A stretch of 64,000 nucleotides of DNA from VAZQ01 sp963756715 (lineage in GTDB: Bacteria > Pseudomonadota > Alphaproteobacteria > Rhizobiales > Xanthobacteraceae), in NCBI GenBank assembly GCA_963756715.1, contig CAVWOV010000021.1:124001-188000 (forward strand), in the 5' to 3' direction. How positions within the stretch are numbered: position 1 is the stretch's first letter; every line of letters begins with the position of its first letter. The position numbers were made by a program, and so were the translations under genes. Positions 1-7,436 of this stretch are shown piece by piece. The notes under the pieces are model-generated. The model had not been told where the DNA came from, made no database searches, and worked only from the letters and a program-made list of their open reading frames with translations.

Positions 1-62
1 TCCGCGACGTCGAGGATGCGCTCACGCGTGTCCAGGCCTTTGCGGGGTGACGTTTCGAGCAT
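1..62 (-). CDS. TetR-family transcriptional regulator, N-terminus only (runs off the window)
   Basis: The first 62 bases, read on the minus strand from an ATG at 60-62, encode about 20 residues containing GLDTRERILDVA. This is the classic entry into the TetR helix-turn-helix domain (a basic residue, then T-R-E-R-I-L-x-x-A). The rest of the protein lies outside the window. A perfect inverted repeat starts 7 bp upstream of the start codon, which fits autoregulation. The family call rests on this short motif plus the operator-like palindrome; the ligand and target genes cannot be seen. Confidence 0.6.
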   Translation of the reverse strand, partial: MLETSPRKGLDTRERILDVA

Positions 63-68
63 GATTTG

Positions 69-87
69 ACTGTACCACAAGTACAGT
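69..87. promoter_or_regulatory. Inverted-repeat operator candidate for the TetR-type regulator
   Basis: ACTGTAC (69-75) and GTACAGT (81-87) form a perfect 7-bp inverted repeat around a 5-bp spacer, 7 bp upstream of the minus-strand start at 62. Position and symmetry fit a TetR-type operator for self-repression. It could also act on the gene set on the other side, but the nearest gene there (monooxygenase, ending at 329) is oriented towards it and would not be driven from here. Confidence 0.55.
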
Positions 88-254
88 TGACTTGGCTGAA
101 TGCGGTCTGCGAACCAGCGTCGCATGCAGCAACACGTTCCATATCGTTGAAACCGCTGCCGAAATTTTCGCGACCGAATCCGGTCCACGAGACTTCTAGC
201 CGCTGGCGCGGCGGCACATAGATTGCGCCCATTCACGTTTCGTCGCCTTGACGA

Positions 255-286
255 GCGTAAGCCCCTTAACTCTCGCGCGCTTACGC
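255..286. terminator. Possible terminator hairpin downstream of the FAD monooxygenase
   Basis: GCGTAAGC (255-262) pairs perfectly with GCTTACGC (279-286) across a 16-base loop, about 40 bp past the monooxygenase stop at 329. There is no clear U-tract on the minus strand, so intrinsic termination is uncertain; it may be a processing or attenuation hairpin. Confidence 0.25.
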
Positions 287-328
287 GAGATGCAATCGCC
301 GGATTGGCATCAACGCGCTGAAAGCGCC

Positions 329-1516
329 CTATCCCAGTTCTTCAGCCCGCCGCAGGCTCGCGATCATCGATACGCGCATCAGGTACTCGCGGGTGCGATC
401 GCGATCGGCCGAGATATGCTGCAGCGTCTGCTTGAACTCGGGTCCGGCGGATTCGAGATTGCGCTTGTTCTGGATCGTCTGGCTCTGAATGTATTCGAGT
501 GTGACCAGCCGGCGCTGCAGGTCGTAGCGATCGATTTCGCTGTCCGGCATCTCGCCACGCCAGACCGCGGTAAGACGCTCCGTCAGATTAATCGCGTCGT
601 GGATTCCACCGTTCATGCCCATGCCGCCCAGCGGATTGTTGATGTGCGCGGCGTCGCCGACCAGAAACGCCCGCCCCTCTCGAAACGTTTTCGCTACCCG
701 TTGGTGCACCTTGTAAAGCGTCACATGGGCAATCTCGTAGTCGCTCTTGCCCGGCAGCACGCTTGCCATGAGCGACTGCGCAAATTCACGGCTCAGTGCG
801 AGTTCATCGCTTTCGCCGGATGAGATTGGAAACATCACCCGGCACAGTCCAGGTATCTGCAGAAGAAAGTGCCAGCGCTCCGGATCGGCGACGTAGCTCA
901 CCGCTGCCAGGTCCGAAATGACGGTGCGGAAGTCGAACGGCGTGCTGACAACGAGGAACCGCTCCGGCCAGGTGAAGCCCTCGAATTCGATTCCGAGCGA
1001 ACGGCGCACGTCGCTACTCGCACCGTCGGCGCCGATGAGCCAGCGGCCCGTCAGCGTCTCGACCTGATTATTGCGTGCGATGGTGATGTCCACGCGCTCC
1101 GGGTGCTGCTCCACACCCGTGACCTTCGCGTTGAATTCCATCGCGAAGTTGGGTTGGCCTCTCAGTTGCTCGTAGAGGATGCGCGTCAGCTTGGACTGCT
1201 CGCATTGCACCCGGTACGGATGGCCGGTGAGATCGGCCAGCAGACCGAAATCGAACTCGGCGAGCAGCCCCTGCTGCCGGGTCCGATACTGGAATTTCGG
1301 CGCGACGAGGCCCTGCGCGATGAGCGGTTCCGCCGCGCCCAGTGCGTGCAGCATGTCGAGCGTCGGCGGATGGAAGGTCGATGCGCGCGATTCCTCGCTC
1401 AGCGTCGGCCCGGCTTCGAACACCGTCACCGGAATTCCGCTGCGCACCAGATTTGCGGCGGCGACGAGCCCAACCGGGCCCGCGCCGGCGATGAGGACGC
1501 GATCCCCCTCGGTCAA
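329..1516 (-). CDS. FAD-dependent aromatic-ring monooxygenase (PheA/TfdB/UbiH type)
   Basis: 395 residues. Class A flavoprotein hydroxylase layout: an N-terminal Rossmann GxGxxG (GAGPVG, about residues 11-16), the central DG motif (GADGASSDVRRSLG) and the C-terminal FAD-ribityl motif GDAAHINNPLGGMGMNGG near residue 290. Family members use NAD(P)H and O2 to hydroxylate aromatic or related rings. The start is TTG at 1514-1516, preceded by AGGGGA at good spacing. It is the last gene of a tight minus-strand run after TctC (30 bp gap), acyl-CoA ligase and crotonase, which suggests catabolism of an imported aromatic acid. A paralogue lies at 31163-32380. The substrate is unknown. Confidence 0.85.
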   Translation of the reverse strand: MTEGDRVLIAGAGPVGLVAAANLVRSGIPVTVFEAGPTLSEESRASTFHPPTLDMLHALGAAEPLIAQGLVAPKFQYRTRQQGLLAEFDFGLLADLTGHPYRVQCEQSKLTRILYEQLRGQPNFAMEFNAKVTGVEQHPERVDITIARNNQVETLTGRWLIGADGASSDVRRSLGIEFEGFTWPERFLVVSTPFDFRTVISDLAAVSYVADPERWHFLLQIPGLCRVMFPISSGESDELALSREFAQSLMASVLPGKSDYEIAHVTLYKVHQRVAKTFREGRAFLVGDAAHINNPLGGMGMNGGIHDAINLTERLTAVWRGEMPDSEIDRYDLQRRLVTLEYIQSQTIQNKRNLESAGPEFKQTLQHISADRDRTREYLMRVSMIASLRRAEELG

Positions 1517-1545
1517 TCTTGTCCCCTGGTCAACCTTGCACGTGG

Positions 1546-2532
1546 CTATTGAATCTGCGGAATGCCGGCCTTCGTGATGATGTCGTGGTACTTCTTGATC
1601 TCGTCAGCATGAAACTGCTTGGCCTTATCAAGCGGGAGCGCGATGGTCTCGGCGCCCGCCTTGGCGAATCCCTCGCGTACGGCAGGATCGTTGAGCGCCG
1701 CGGTCAGTTCCTTGTTGAGCTTCTCCAGGATCGGCTTCGGCGTGCCGGCCGGTGCCAGCAACGCAAACCAACCGGCCACCTTGTAATCCGGCAACCCGGC
1801 TTCCGCGGTGGTCGGCGTGTCGGGCAGCGCCGGGATCCGCTTGTCGCCGGCCACAGCAAGCGGAACCGCGCCGCCGGTGCCGATGGCGCCGGCGATGTTC
1901 GGATACCACTGAAACCCAAGCGGTACAGTGCCGGCAATCAGGTCGGGCCCGTACTGGGCGATGTTGCGATAGGGCACGTGGGTGAGTTTCGTGCCGGTGA
2001 CCTGGCCGAAATATTCGCCGGCCAGATGCTGCGAGCTGCCGATGCCGACCGAGCCGTAATTGAGCTTGCCGGGATTGGCCTTGGCATAGGCGATCAGCTC
2101 CTTGAGCGACTTCACCGGAAGGTGCTTGCTGGCGACCACCACGATGGTGAATCCCGCAAACGGCGAGATCATATCGAGGTCTTTCTGCGGGTCGTAGCCG
2201 AGGTTCTTATAGAGCGTCATATTGGCCGCGACCGGCCCGGATCCGCCGCCGATCAGCGTATAGCCATCCGGCGCCGCCTTGGCACCCGCTGCCGTGCCGT
2301 TGTTGCCGCCCGCACCGGGACGATTTTCGACGATGATGGACTGGCCCATCGATTTGGACATCTTGTTCAGCATAATCCGGCTGACCACGTCGCTGGCACT
2401 GCCGCCCGCAAACGGAATGATTACCGTGATCGGCCGCGTTGGATAGTCCTGCGCACCGGCCATCTGGTTGCCGAGGAGATAAGTCAGCGCAATCCCTGCG
2501 CCCAGCATGATCCGTTTTGCAGTCATCGTCAT
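1546..2532 (-). CDS. Bug/TctC-family periplasmic binding protein (tripartite tricarboxylate transporter type)
   Basis: 328 residues with an N-terminal signal peptide (hydrophobic core then AGA-QDYPTRPI around residue 28). The mature start YPTRPITVIIPFAGG is the Bug-family signature, and the C-terminal FAKAGAETIALPLDKAKQF is also typical. Such proteins capture carboxylates and related acids in the periplasm. No TctA/TctB membrane genes are nearby, a common situation for Bug proteins, which may use distant permeases or act as sensors. It lies between the crotonase gene (30 bp upstream) and the FAD monooxygenase (30 bp downstream), so it probably delivers the substrate of this cluster. Confidence 0.9.
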   Translation of the reverse strand: MTMTAKRIMLGAGIALTYLLGNQMAGAQDYPTRPITVIIPFAGGSASDVVSRIMLNKMSKSMGQSIIVENRPGAGGNNGTAAGAKAAPDGYTLIGGGSGPVAANMTLYKNLGYDPQKDLDMISPFAGFTIVVVASKHLPVKSLKELIAYAKANPGKLNYGSVGIGSSQHLAGEYFGQVTGTKLTHVPYRNIAQYGPDLIAGTVPLGFQWYPNIAGAIGTGGAVPLAVAGDKRIPALPDTPTTAEAGLPDYKVAGWFALLAPAGTPKPILEKLNKELTAALNDPAVREGFAKAGAETIALPLDKAKQFHADEIKKYHDIITKAGIPQIQ

Positions 2533-2562
2533 GATTTACCCTTCGCTACCGTCGCTTGAACG

Positions 2563-3369
2563 TCACGAGCCCTTGAATGTCGCCGGCCGCTTGGCATGGA
2601 ACGCTTCGACCCCCTCGCGGAAGTCGTCAGATTGTCGCAACCTGCTATAGCAGTGCCCTTCGAGCTCGATCGCGGTCGAGAGCATAGCATCCTCGGTGTC
2701 ATTGAGAAGCTTCTTGGCGGTACGCTGCGCGAGTGGTGAAAAGGCGCGCAACTCATCCACCAGCGCATCTGTCGCCGCTTCTAGGCTGCCATCCGGGACG
2801 CATTCCGTCGCGATGCCCCACTCATAGGCCTGCTTCGCCGGAATGCGCCGTGAGCGCATGACGATGTCCTTGGTGCGGGTGATGCCGACAATTTTCTGCA
2901 GCCGCGCCGAGCCGCCAGAACCGGGAATCTGGCCAAGGCGCTGTTCGGGCAGCGCGTAGAAGCCGGTCTCCGAGACCATCCGGAAGTCGCAGGCGAGCGA
3001 AAGCTCGAAGCCGACGCCGAAACAGAAGCCACGATTAGCGGCGATGACAGGCTTCGCGCAGCGCGCTGGCGCCGCGATGTTCCAGGCAAGCTTGGATACC
3101 GTCTCGGGCGAAGCCTCCATAAACCCCTTGATGTTGCCGCCGCTGGAAAAGTGCTCGCCAACCGCGCGCAGCACGATGACCCGCACGCGCGCGTCCTCGT
3201 CGAGTGCCTCGAAGACTAATCGTAACTGGTCGCGCTGCGGCATCGATACGATGTTGAACGGCGGCCGGTCGAGGATGATGTCGGCGCGCTCACGGCCGGG
3301 ATCGATCTCGACGCGAAACCCGTCGAGCGCGGCAAGACGCGGGTCGGCAAACGATGCGGCTGAACTCAT
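2563..3369 (-). CDS. Enoyl-CoA hydratase/isomerase (crotonase) family protein
   Basis: 268 residues. Both oxyanion-hole segments of the crotonase fold are present: HFSSGGNIKGF (about residue 74) and GFCFGVGFELSLACDF (about 115). The first catalytic acid position is conserved in ALPEQRLGQIPGSGG; the second appears to be Asp (TKDIV) rather than the usual Glu, judged by eye against rat mitochondrial hydratase, so hydratase, isomerase or hydrolase chemistry are all possible. The ATG overlaps the stop of the upstream acyl-CoA ligase by 4 bp (ATGA), implying coupled translation, so its substrate is probably the CoA ester made by that ligase. Confidence 0.85.
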   Translation of the reverse strand: MSSAASFADPRLAALDGFRVEIDPGRERADIILDRPPFNIVSMPQRDQLRLVFEALDEDARVRVIVLRAVGEHFSSGGNIKGFMEASPETVSKLAWNIAAPARCAKPVIAANRGFCFGVGFELSLACDFRMVSETGFYALPEQRLGQIPGSGGSARLQKIVGITRTKDIVMRSRRIPAKQAYEWGIATECVPDGSLEAATDALVDELRAFSPLAQRTAKKLLNDTEDAMLSTAIELEGHCYSRLRQSDDFREGVEAFHAKRPATFKGS

Positions 3370-4922
3370 GCGGCGGTCCCCTCCTGGCGAGCCGGTGTGG
3401 TTCGCTCCGGCTCGTATTCACCCGCCACCAGCTTGCGGCGCAAGAGCTTACCGACCGGCGATTTTGGAATGGCCTCGACAAACACGTAGCGCCGCGGCCG
3501 CTTGAAGCCGGCAAGGCCCGACGTCCGGCAATACTGATCGAGGTCCTCGTGCGTGACCGCCGACTGGCGCTTGACGAACGCGGCGACGATCCTGCCCCAG
3601 CGTTCGTCCGGTAGGCCGACCACCGCAACCTCGAATACGCCGGCATGCAGCGAGAGGCAGCTCTCGATTTCGACCGGTGAGACGTTCTCGCCGCCGGTAA
3701 TGATCATGTCATCCACGCGGCCGGTCACGAACAGATCACCGTCTTCATCGAAATAACCGGTGTCACCGGTGAAGTACCAGCCCTCGCGCAAGGACTTGGC
3801 ATCGGCGTCGGGCCGGCGCCAATAGCCCTCGAAGGACTCGTCGCCCGCGAGCGATGCGATGATCTCGCCCTCCTCGCCGGCGCTGGCCAGATCGCCAGGC
3901 GAACTGGCGCCGAGCCGGACCACGCGCACAATCTGATTGATCCCCGCGCGTCCGGCGGAGCCGGGCTTTGCCGGGGCGTTCTGATCGATCGTGAAGGTGT
4001 AGATCTCGGAGGAGCCGTAGTGATTGACGAACAGATCTGGCCTGAAGGCCGCGGCAAGTTCCTTGAGCAATCCATCGGTCATCGATGCGCCTGCGAAGCC
4101 GAGCTTGCGCACGGTGCTCACGTCGGTCTCCTTAAAGCGCGGGTGATGAAGAAGATCGTGATAGAGCGTTGGCACCAGATAGAGATTTGTCACCTTCTCG
4201 TTTTCGATCAGCTCAAGCGCGCGGCTGACGTCAAACCGCGGCAGACAGACGAAGGTCCCGCCGACGAGCGACATCGCCAGCAACGACCGCACCCCCATGG
4301 TGTGGTAGAGCGGCATGACGCCGAGCGTGCGCTCGCCGTTCCGGTAAAGGTTCTGCGCCACATGCGCGATCGCCGCCGCGCGCTCGGCACGCTGGCGCCG
4401 GGGCACGCCCTTGGGCCGCGCCGTGGTGCCGGACGTATAGAGCATCACCGACCAGGCCTCGGCGTCCGCCCGCGGCTCGGCATCACCGGCGCTCGATTCG
4501 ACCATGGTGTCGAATGCGATCTCGCCGGCACTCGGCGATCCAACGACAATGCGCGGACAGGCCTGCGCCTTGGGGGAGGACCGCACCGCCTCGGCCGCAA
4601 CGTCCTCGTAGACGACGGCCTTCGTATCCGCATTATCCACGCAGAACTCGACCTCTTCCGCGGTCGAACGCCAGTTAAGCGGCGTGATGATGATACCCGC
4701 GAACTGGCAGGCCCAGTGAATCGTGGCGGCCTGCCAGCGATTTTGCAGGAGGGTCACGAGGTGGTCACCCGGCTTGAGGCCGAGAGCGTCAAACGCGGCG
4801 ACGAGCGCGGAAATCCGCCCGTACCACTGGCGGTAGGTGAGACGCAAATCGCCGTCGACGATCGCGAGCGCCGCCGGATCGCGCGCCACACTCGCCACAA
4901 AGCTGGTTCCGAGATCAAGCAT
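3366..4922 (-). CDS. AMP-forming acyl-CoA ligase (class I adenylate-forming enzyme)
   Basis: About 518 residues from the ATG at 4922 (MLDLGTSF); an in-frame ATG at 4997 would add 25 residues that do not look conserved. Adenylation motifs are present: MLYTSGTTARPKGVPR (P-loop), the YGSSE motif, YFTGDTG and GRVDDMIITGGENV, and a C-terminal catalytic Lys in KSPVGKLLRRKL. It activates a carboxylic acid to its acyl-CoA via acyl-AMP. First gene of the minus-strand run ending at 329, divergent from the UbiD gene with only about 150 bp between starts, so both directions probably share a control region. The substrate is not determined. Confidence 0.88.
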   Translation of the reverse strand: MLDLGTSFVASVARDPAALAIVDGDLRLTYRQWYGRISALVAAFDALGLKPGDHLVTLLQNRWQAATIHWACQFAGIIITPLNWRSTAEEVEFCVDNADTKAVVYEDVAAEAVRSSPKAQACPRIVVGSPSAGEIAFDTMVESSAGDAEPRADAEAWSVMLYTSGTTARPKGVPRRQRAERAAAIAHVAQNLYRNGERTLGVMPLYHTMGVRSLLAMSLVGGTFVCLPRFDVSRALELIENEKVTNLYLVPTLYHDLLHHPRFKETDVSTVRKLGFAGASMTDGLLKELAAAFRPDLFVNHYGSSEIYTFTIDQNAPAKPGSAGRAGINQIVRVVRLGASSPGDLASAGEEGEIIASLAGDESFEGYWRRPDADAKSLREGWYFTGDTGYFDEDGDLFVTGRVDDMIITGGENVSPVEIESCLSLHAGVFEVAVVGLPDERWGRIVAAFVKRQSAVTHEDLDQYCRTSGLAGFKRPRRYVFVEAIPKSPVGKLLRRKLVAGEYEPERTTPARQEGTAA

Positions 4923-5071
4923 GTGGACCTGGAGTATCCCTGTCGTTATGGCATTGTCGCGCAAACTCGGAGCCGCGGTAAAGCGTGTTGGCTCCACCCA
5001 AGATAATGCGCACAGCCTGATTTGGTCCGCTGGCGCCGCGATGCTACATCTCCTTCAAACCGAGCATCTCC

Positions 5072-6532
5072 ATGCCCCCTGCGAGCCTGCCAAAGCAACC
5101 CCATAGCGCATCCGCTCCGGAACCTGCGCGCACGCACGGCGACAACGCGCCGCAGCCGGTCCGCACGCTGCGCGACTGGCTCGACCATCTGTCGGCCCGC
5201 AACCGGCTCGCCGTGATCAAGCCCAACGTGGACCTGCGGTTTGAGCTTGCGGCCTACGCCAAGCGTCTCGATGGCCTGCGCGCCACGCTGTTCCCACGTC
5301 CCAGCGGCCACGCCATGCCGGTTGTCTCCGGTCTCACCTCGAACCGCGCCTGGATGGCCGAGGCAATGGCGGTCGAGCCGCACGAACTGCTCGCGCGATT
5401 CCAGGAGGCAGCATCCCGTCCGCTGCCTTGGCACGAGGTCCGCAACGCACCGGTGCAAGAGGTCGTACATCGGCAGGTCGACCTGCTCAAGCAACTGCCG
5501 GTGCCGACGCATAACGAACACGACGGCGGACCGTACATCAGCGCGGGCCTGCTTATCGCGCGCAATCCAAAGACCGGCAAGCAGAACGTCACCATCCACC
5601 GCTGTCAGGTGACCGGTCCCGATCGTCTCGGCATTTTGATCCTGCCGCGCCACACCCATGCGTTCTTCCAGATGGCCGAAGAGGCCGGGCAACCGCTCGA
5701 TGTCGCGATCGTCATCGGCGTTGACCCGCTGACGCTGCTGGCGTCACAGGCGATCGTGCCGCTCGATCATGATGAGTTGGAGATCGCCGGCGCTCTGCAC
5801 GGCCGTCCGCTGCCCGTGGTGAAATGCCAGACCAGCGAAATCCGCGTTCCGGCCGAAGCCGAGATCGTGGTCGAGGGCCGTATCCTGCCCGGCGTGCGGG
5901 AACCCGAGGGACCGTTCGGCGAGTTTCCGCAATACTACGGCCCGCGCGCCAATCGTGAGGTGATGGAAGTCCTGGCAGTCACGCACCGCAAGGACGCGAT
6001 CTTTCACACCATCGTGGGCGGCGGCCTCGACCATCAGTTGCTCGGCGCGATCCCGAAGGAGGCGACGCTGCTGACGCACCTGCGCCGCAATTTTCCGAAC
6101 GTCCTCGACGTCCATCTCTCGCCCGGCGGCGTCATGCGCTTCCATCTGTTCGTCAAGCTCAAGAAGTCGCAGGAAGGCCAGGCCAAGAACGTCATCATGG
6201 GCGCGTTCGCCGGCTCATTCGATCTCAAGCACGTCATCGTGGTCGACGAGGATGTCGATATCCACAATCCGACCGAGGTCGAATGGGCGATGGCCACGCG
6301 CTTTCAGGCCGATCGCGATCTGCTGATTGTGCCCGAGAGCCAAGGCTCAAAGCTCGACCCCTCCAACCGCAACGGGGTCGGCGCCAAGATGGGGATCGAC
6401 GCCACCAAGCCGATCGGCGCCGACGAGATGGTATTCAAGCGAATTCACGTTCCCGGTGAAGAGCTAATCGACGTGACGGACGTGGTCGAACGCAGCACCA
6501 CCGGCAACTGGCGCGAGAAACTCGGCCGCTAA
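5072..6532 (+). CDS. UbiD-family prenylated-FMN-dependent decarboxylase
   Basis: 486 residues. UbiD fold markers: NVTIHRCQV (the N...R of the cofactor/active site, about residue 172), GILILPRHTHAFF, and REPEGPFGEFPQYYGP, which carries the catalytic Glu pair near residue 280. UbiD enzymes reversibly decarboxylate aromatic or alpha,beta-unsaturated acids using prenyl-FMN made by UbiX; no ubiX is in the window. Divergent from the acyl-CoA ligase operon, so it may decarboxylate a hydroxybenzoate-like acid in the same pathway. The ATG at 5072 has only a weak Shine-Dalgarno. The residue roles come from knowledge of the family. Confidence 0.9.
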   Translation: MPPASLPKQPHSASAPEPARTHGDNAPQPVRTLRDWLDHLSARNRLAVIKPNVDLRFELAAYAKRLDGLRATLFPRPSGHAMPVVSGLTSNRAWMAEAMAVEPHELLARFQEAASRPLPWHEVRNAPVQEVVHRQVDLLKQLPVPTHNEHDGGPYISAGLLIARNPKTGKQNVTIHRCQVTGPDRLGILILPRHTHAFFQMAEEAGQPLDVAIVIGVDPLTLLASQAIVPLDHDELEIAGALHGRPLPVVKCQTSEIRVPAEAEIVVEGRILPGVREPEGPFGEFPQYYGPRANREVMEVLAVTHRKDAIFHTIVGGGLDHQLLGAIPKEATLLTHLRRNFPNVLDVHLSPGGVMRFHLFVKLKKSQEGQAKNVIMGAFAGSFDLKHVIVVDEDVDIHNPTEVEWAMATRFQADRDLLIVPESQGSKLDPSNRNGVGAKMGIDATKPIGADEMVFKRIHVPGEELIDVTDVVERSTTGNWREKLGR

Positions 6533-6533
6533 A

Positions 6534-7436
6534 TTAGACTGGCCGCGGCAGTTCCGCCGTTCCGATCGGCGTGACGCTGACCGCAACCCCCAGGCGCTGG
6601 CCGCCGAAGGCCACCACGACGCCGTCGATCGGCGCGACATCCGCGTAATCGCGGCCGACGGCCAGCACGATATGGTCGTCGCCGGCCAACAGGGAATTGG
6701 TCGGATCGAGTCCGTACCAGCCGGCTTCGGCGCCGCACCAGACCAGGACCCAGGCGTGCATGGCGTCGGCGCCCACCAGGCGTTCGTTCACCGGTCCGAA
6801 TGTCGTTCGCAAATAGCCGCTGACATAAGCTGCCGGCAGGCCAAGACCACGCAGACCGGAAATCATGATATGCGCGAAATCCTGGCAGACGCCGCGCCGC
6901 AGCGCGAACGACATCGGCGGCGTGGTCGTCACTGTGGTGGCGCCGATCTCGTAGACAAAATCCGCCTTAATGCGTTGCATCAGGTCGATTGCGCCATCGA
7001 GCACGGGCCGGCCTGGCGGAAAGCTCTCGCGCGCATAGTCGCGGATTTCCGGATCAAGCGACACCTGGCGACTCGCAAACAAATAATGCGCCGGCGATTT
7101 CGGGCCGATATCGCTGATCGAGAATGCGGTGTCGCGCAAACACTCCCAGGCGGGTGTCGCGCCGGGTGCGACTGTAACAAGGCTGTCGACCGTGACGCGC
7201 GCAATAACCTTAATGACAAGTTGATCGTGCGGCTGATCGAGCTTGATCCAGGTCAGATGATTGCCGAAGAAATCCTGGCCTTCGCGGCGCTCGGCCGGAG
7301 CCGGCTCCACCTCGAGGGAAGCCGCATGCACCCGCTGGCGTGTGCGGTTAATCGGCGTGAGGCGCAGCACGTGATGGGCATAGGCGACGTTCGACGCATA
7401 GCTGTAGGTCGTCGTCTGCCGCAAATCGTAGATCAC
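6534..7436 (-). CDS. Transglutaminase-like cysteine-protease-fold protein
   Basis: 300 residues from a GTG at 7434-7436 whose GTGA overlaps the stop of the upstream ATP-grasp gene; the start MIYDLRQTTTYSY fits the family's N-terminal beta domain. The transglutaminase core has the triad Cys184 (RGVCQDFAH), His227 (DAMHAWVLVW) and Asp244 (YGLDPTNS). Members hydrolyse or transfer amide/peptide bonds; this bacterial branch is usually linked to the circularly permuted ATP-grasp and alpha-E domains and has no established substrate. No signal peptide, so cytoplasmic. Last gene of the island starting at 14612; its stop lies 2 bp from the convergent UbiD stop. Confidence 0.88.
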   Translation of the reverse strand: MIYDLRQTTTYSYASNVAYAHHVLRLTPINRTRQRVHAASLEVEPAPAERREGQDFFGNHLTWIKLDQPHDQLVIKVIARVTVDSLVTVAPGATPAWECLRDTAFSISDIGPKSPAHYLFASRQVSLDPEIRDYARESFPPGRPVLDGAIDLMQRIKADFVYEIGATTVTTTPPMSFALRRGVCQDFAHIMISGLRGLGLPAAYVSGYLRTTFGPVNERLVGADAMHAWVLVWCGAEAGWYGLDPTNSLLAGDDHIVLAVGRDYADVAPIDGVVVAFGGQRLGVAVSVTPIGTAELPRPV

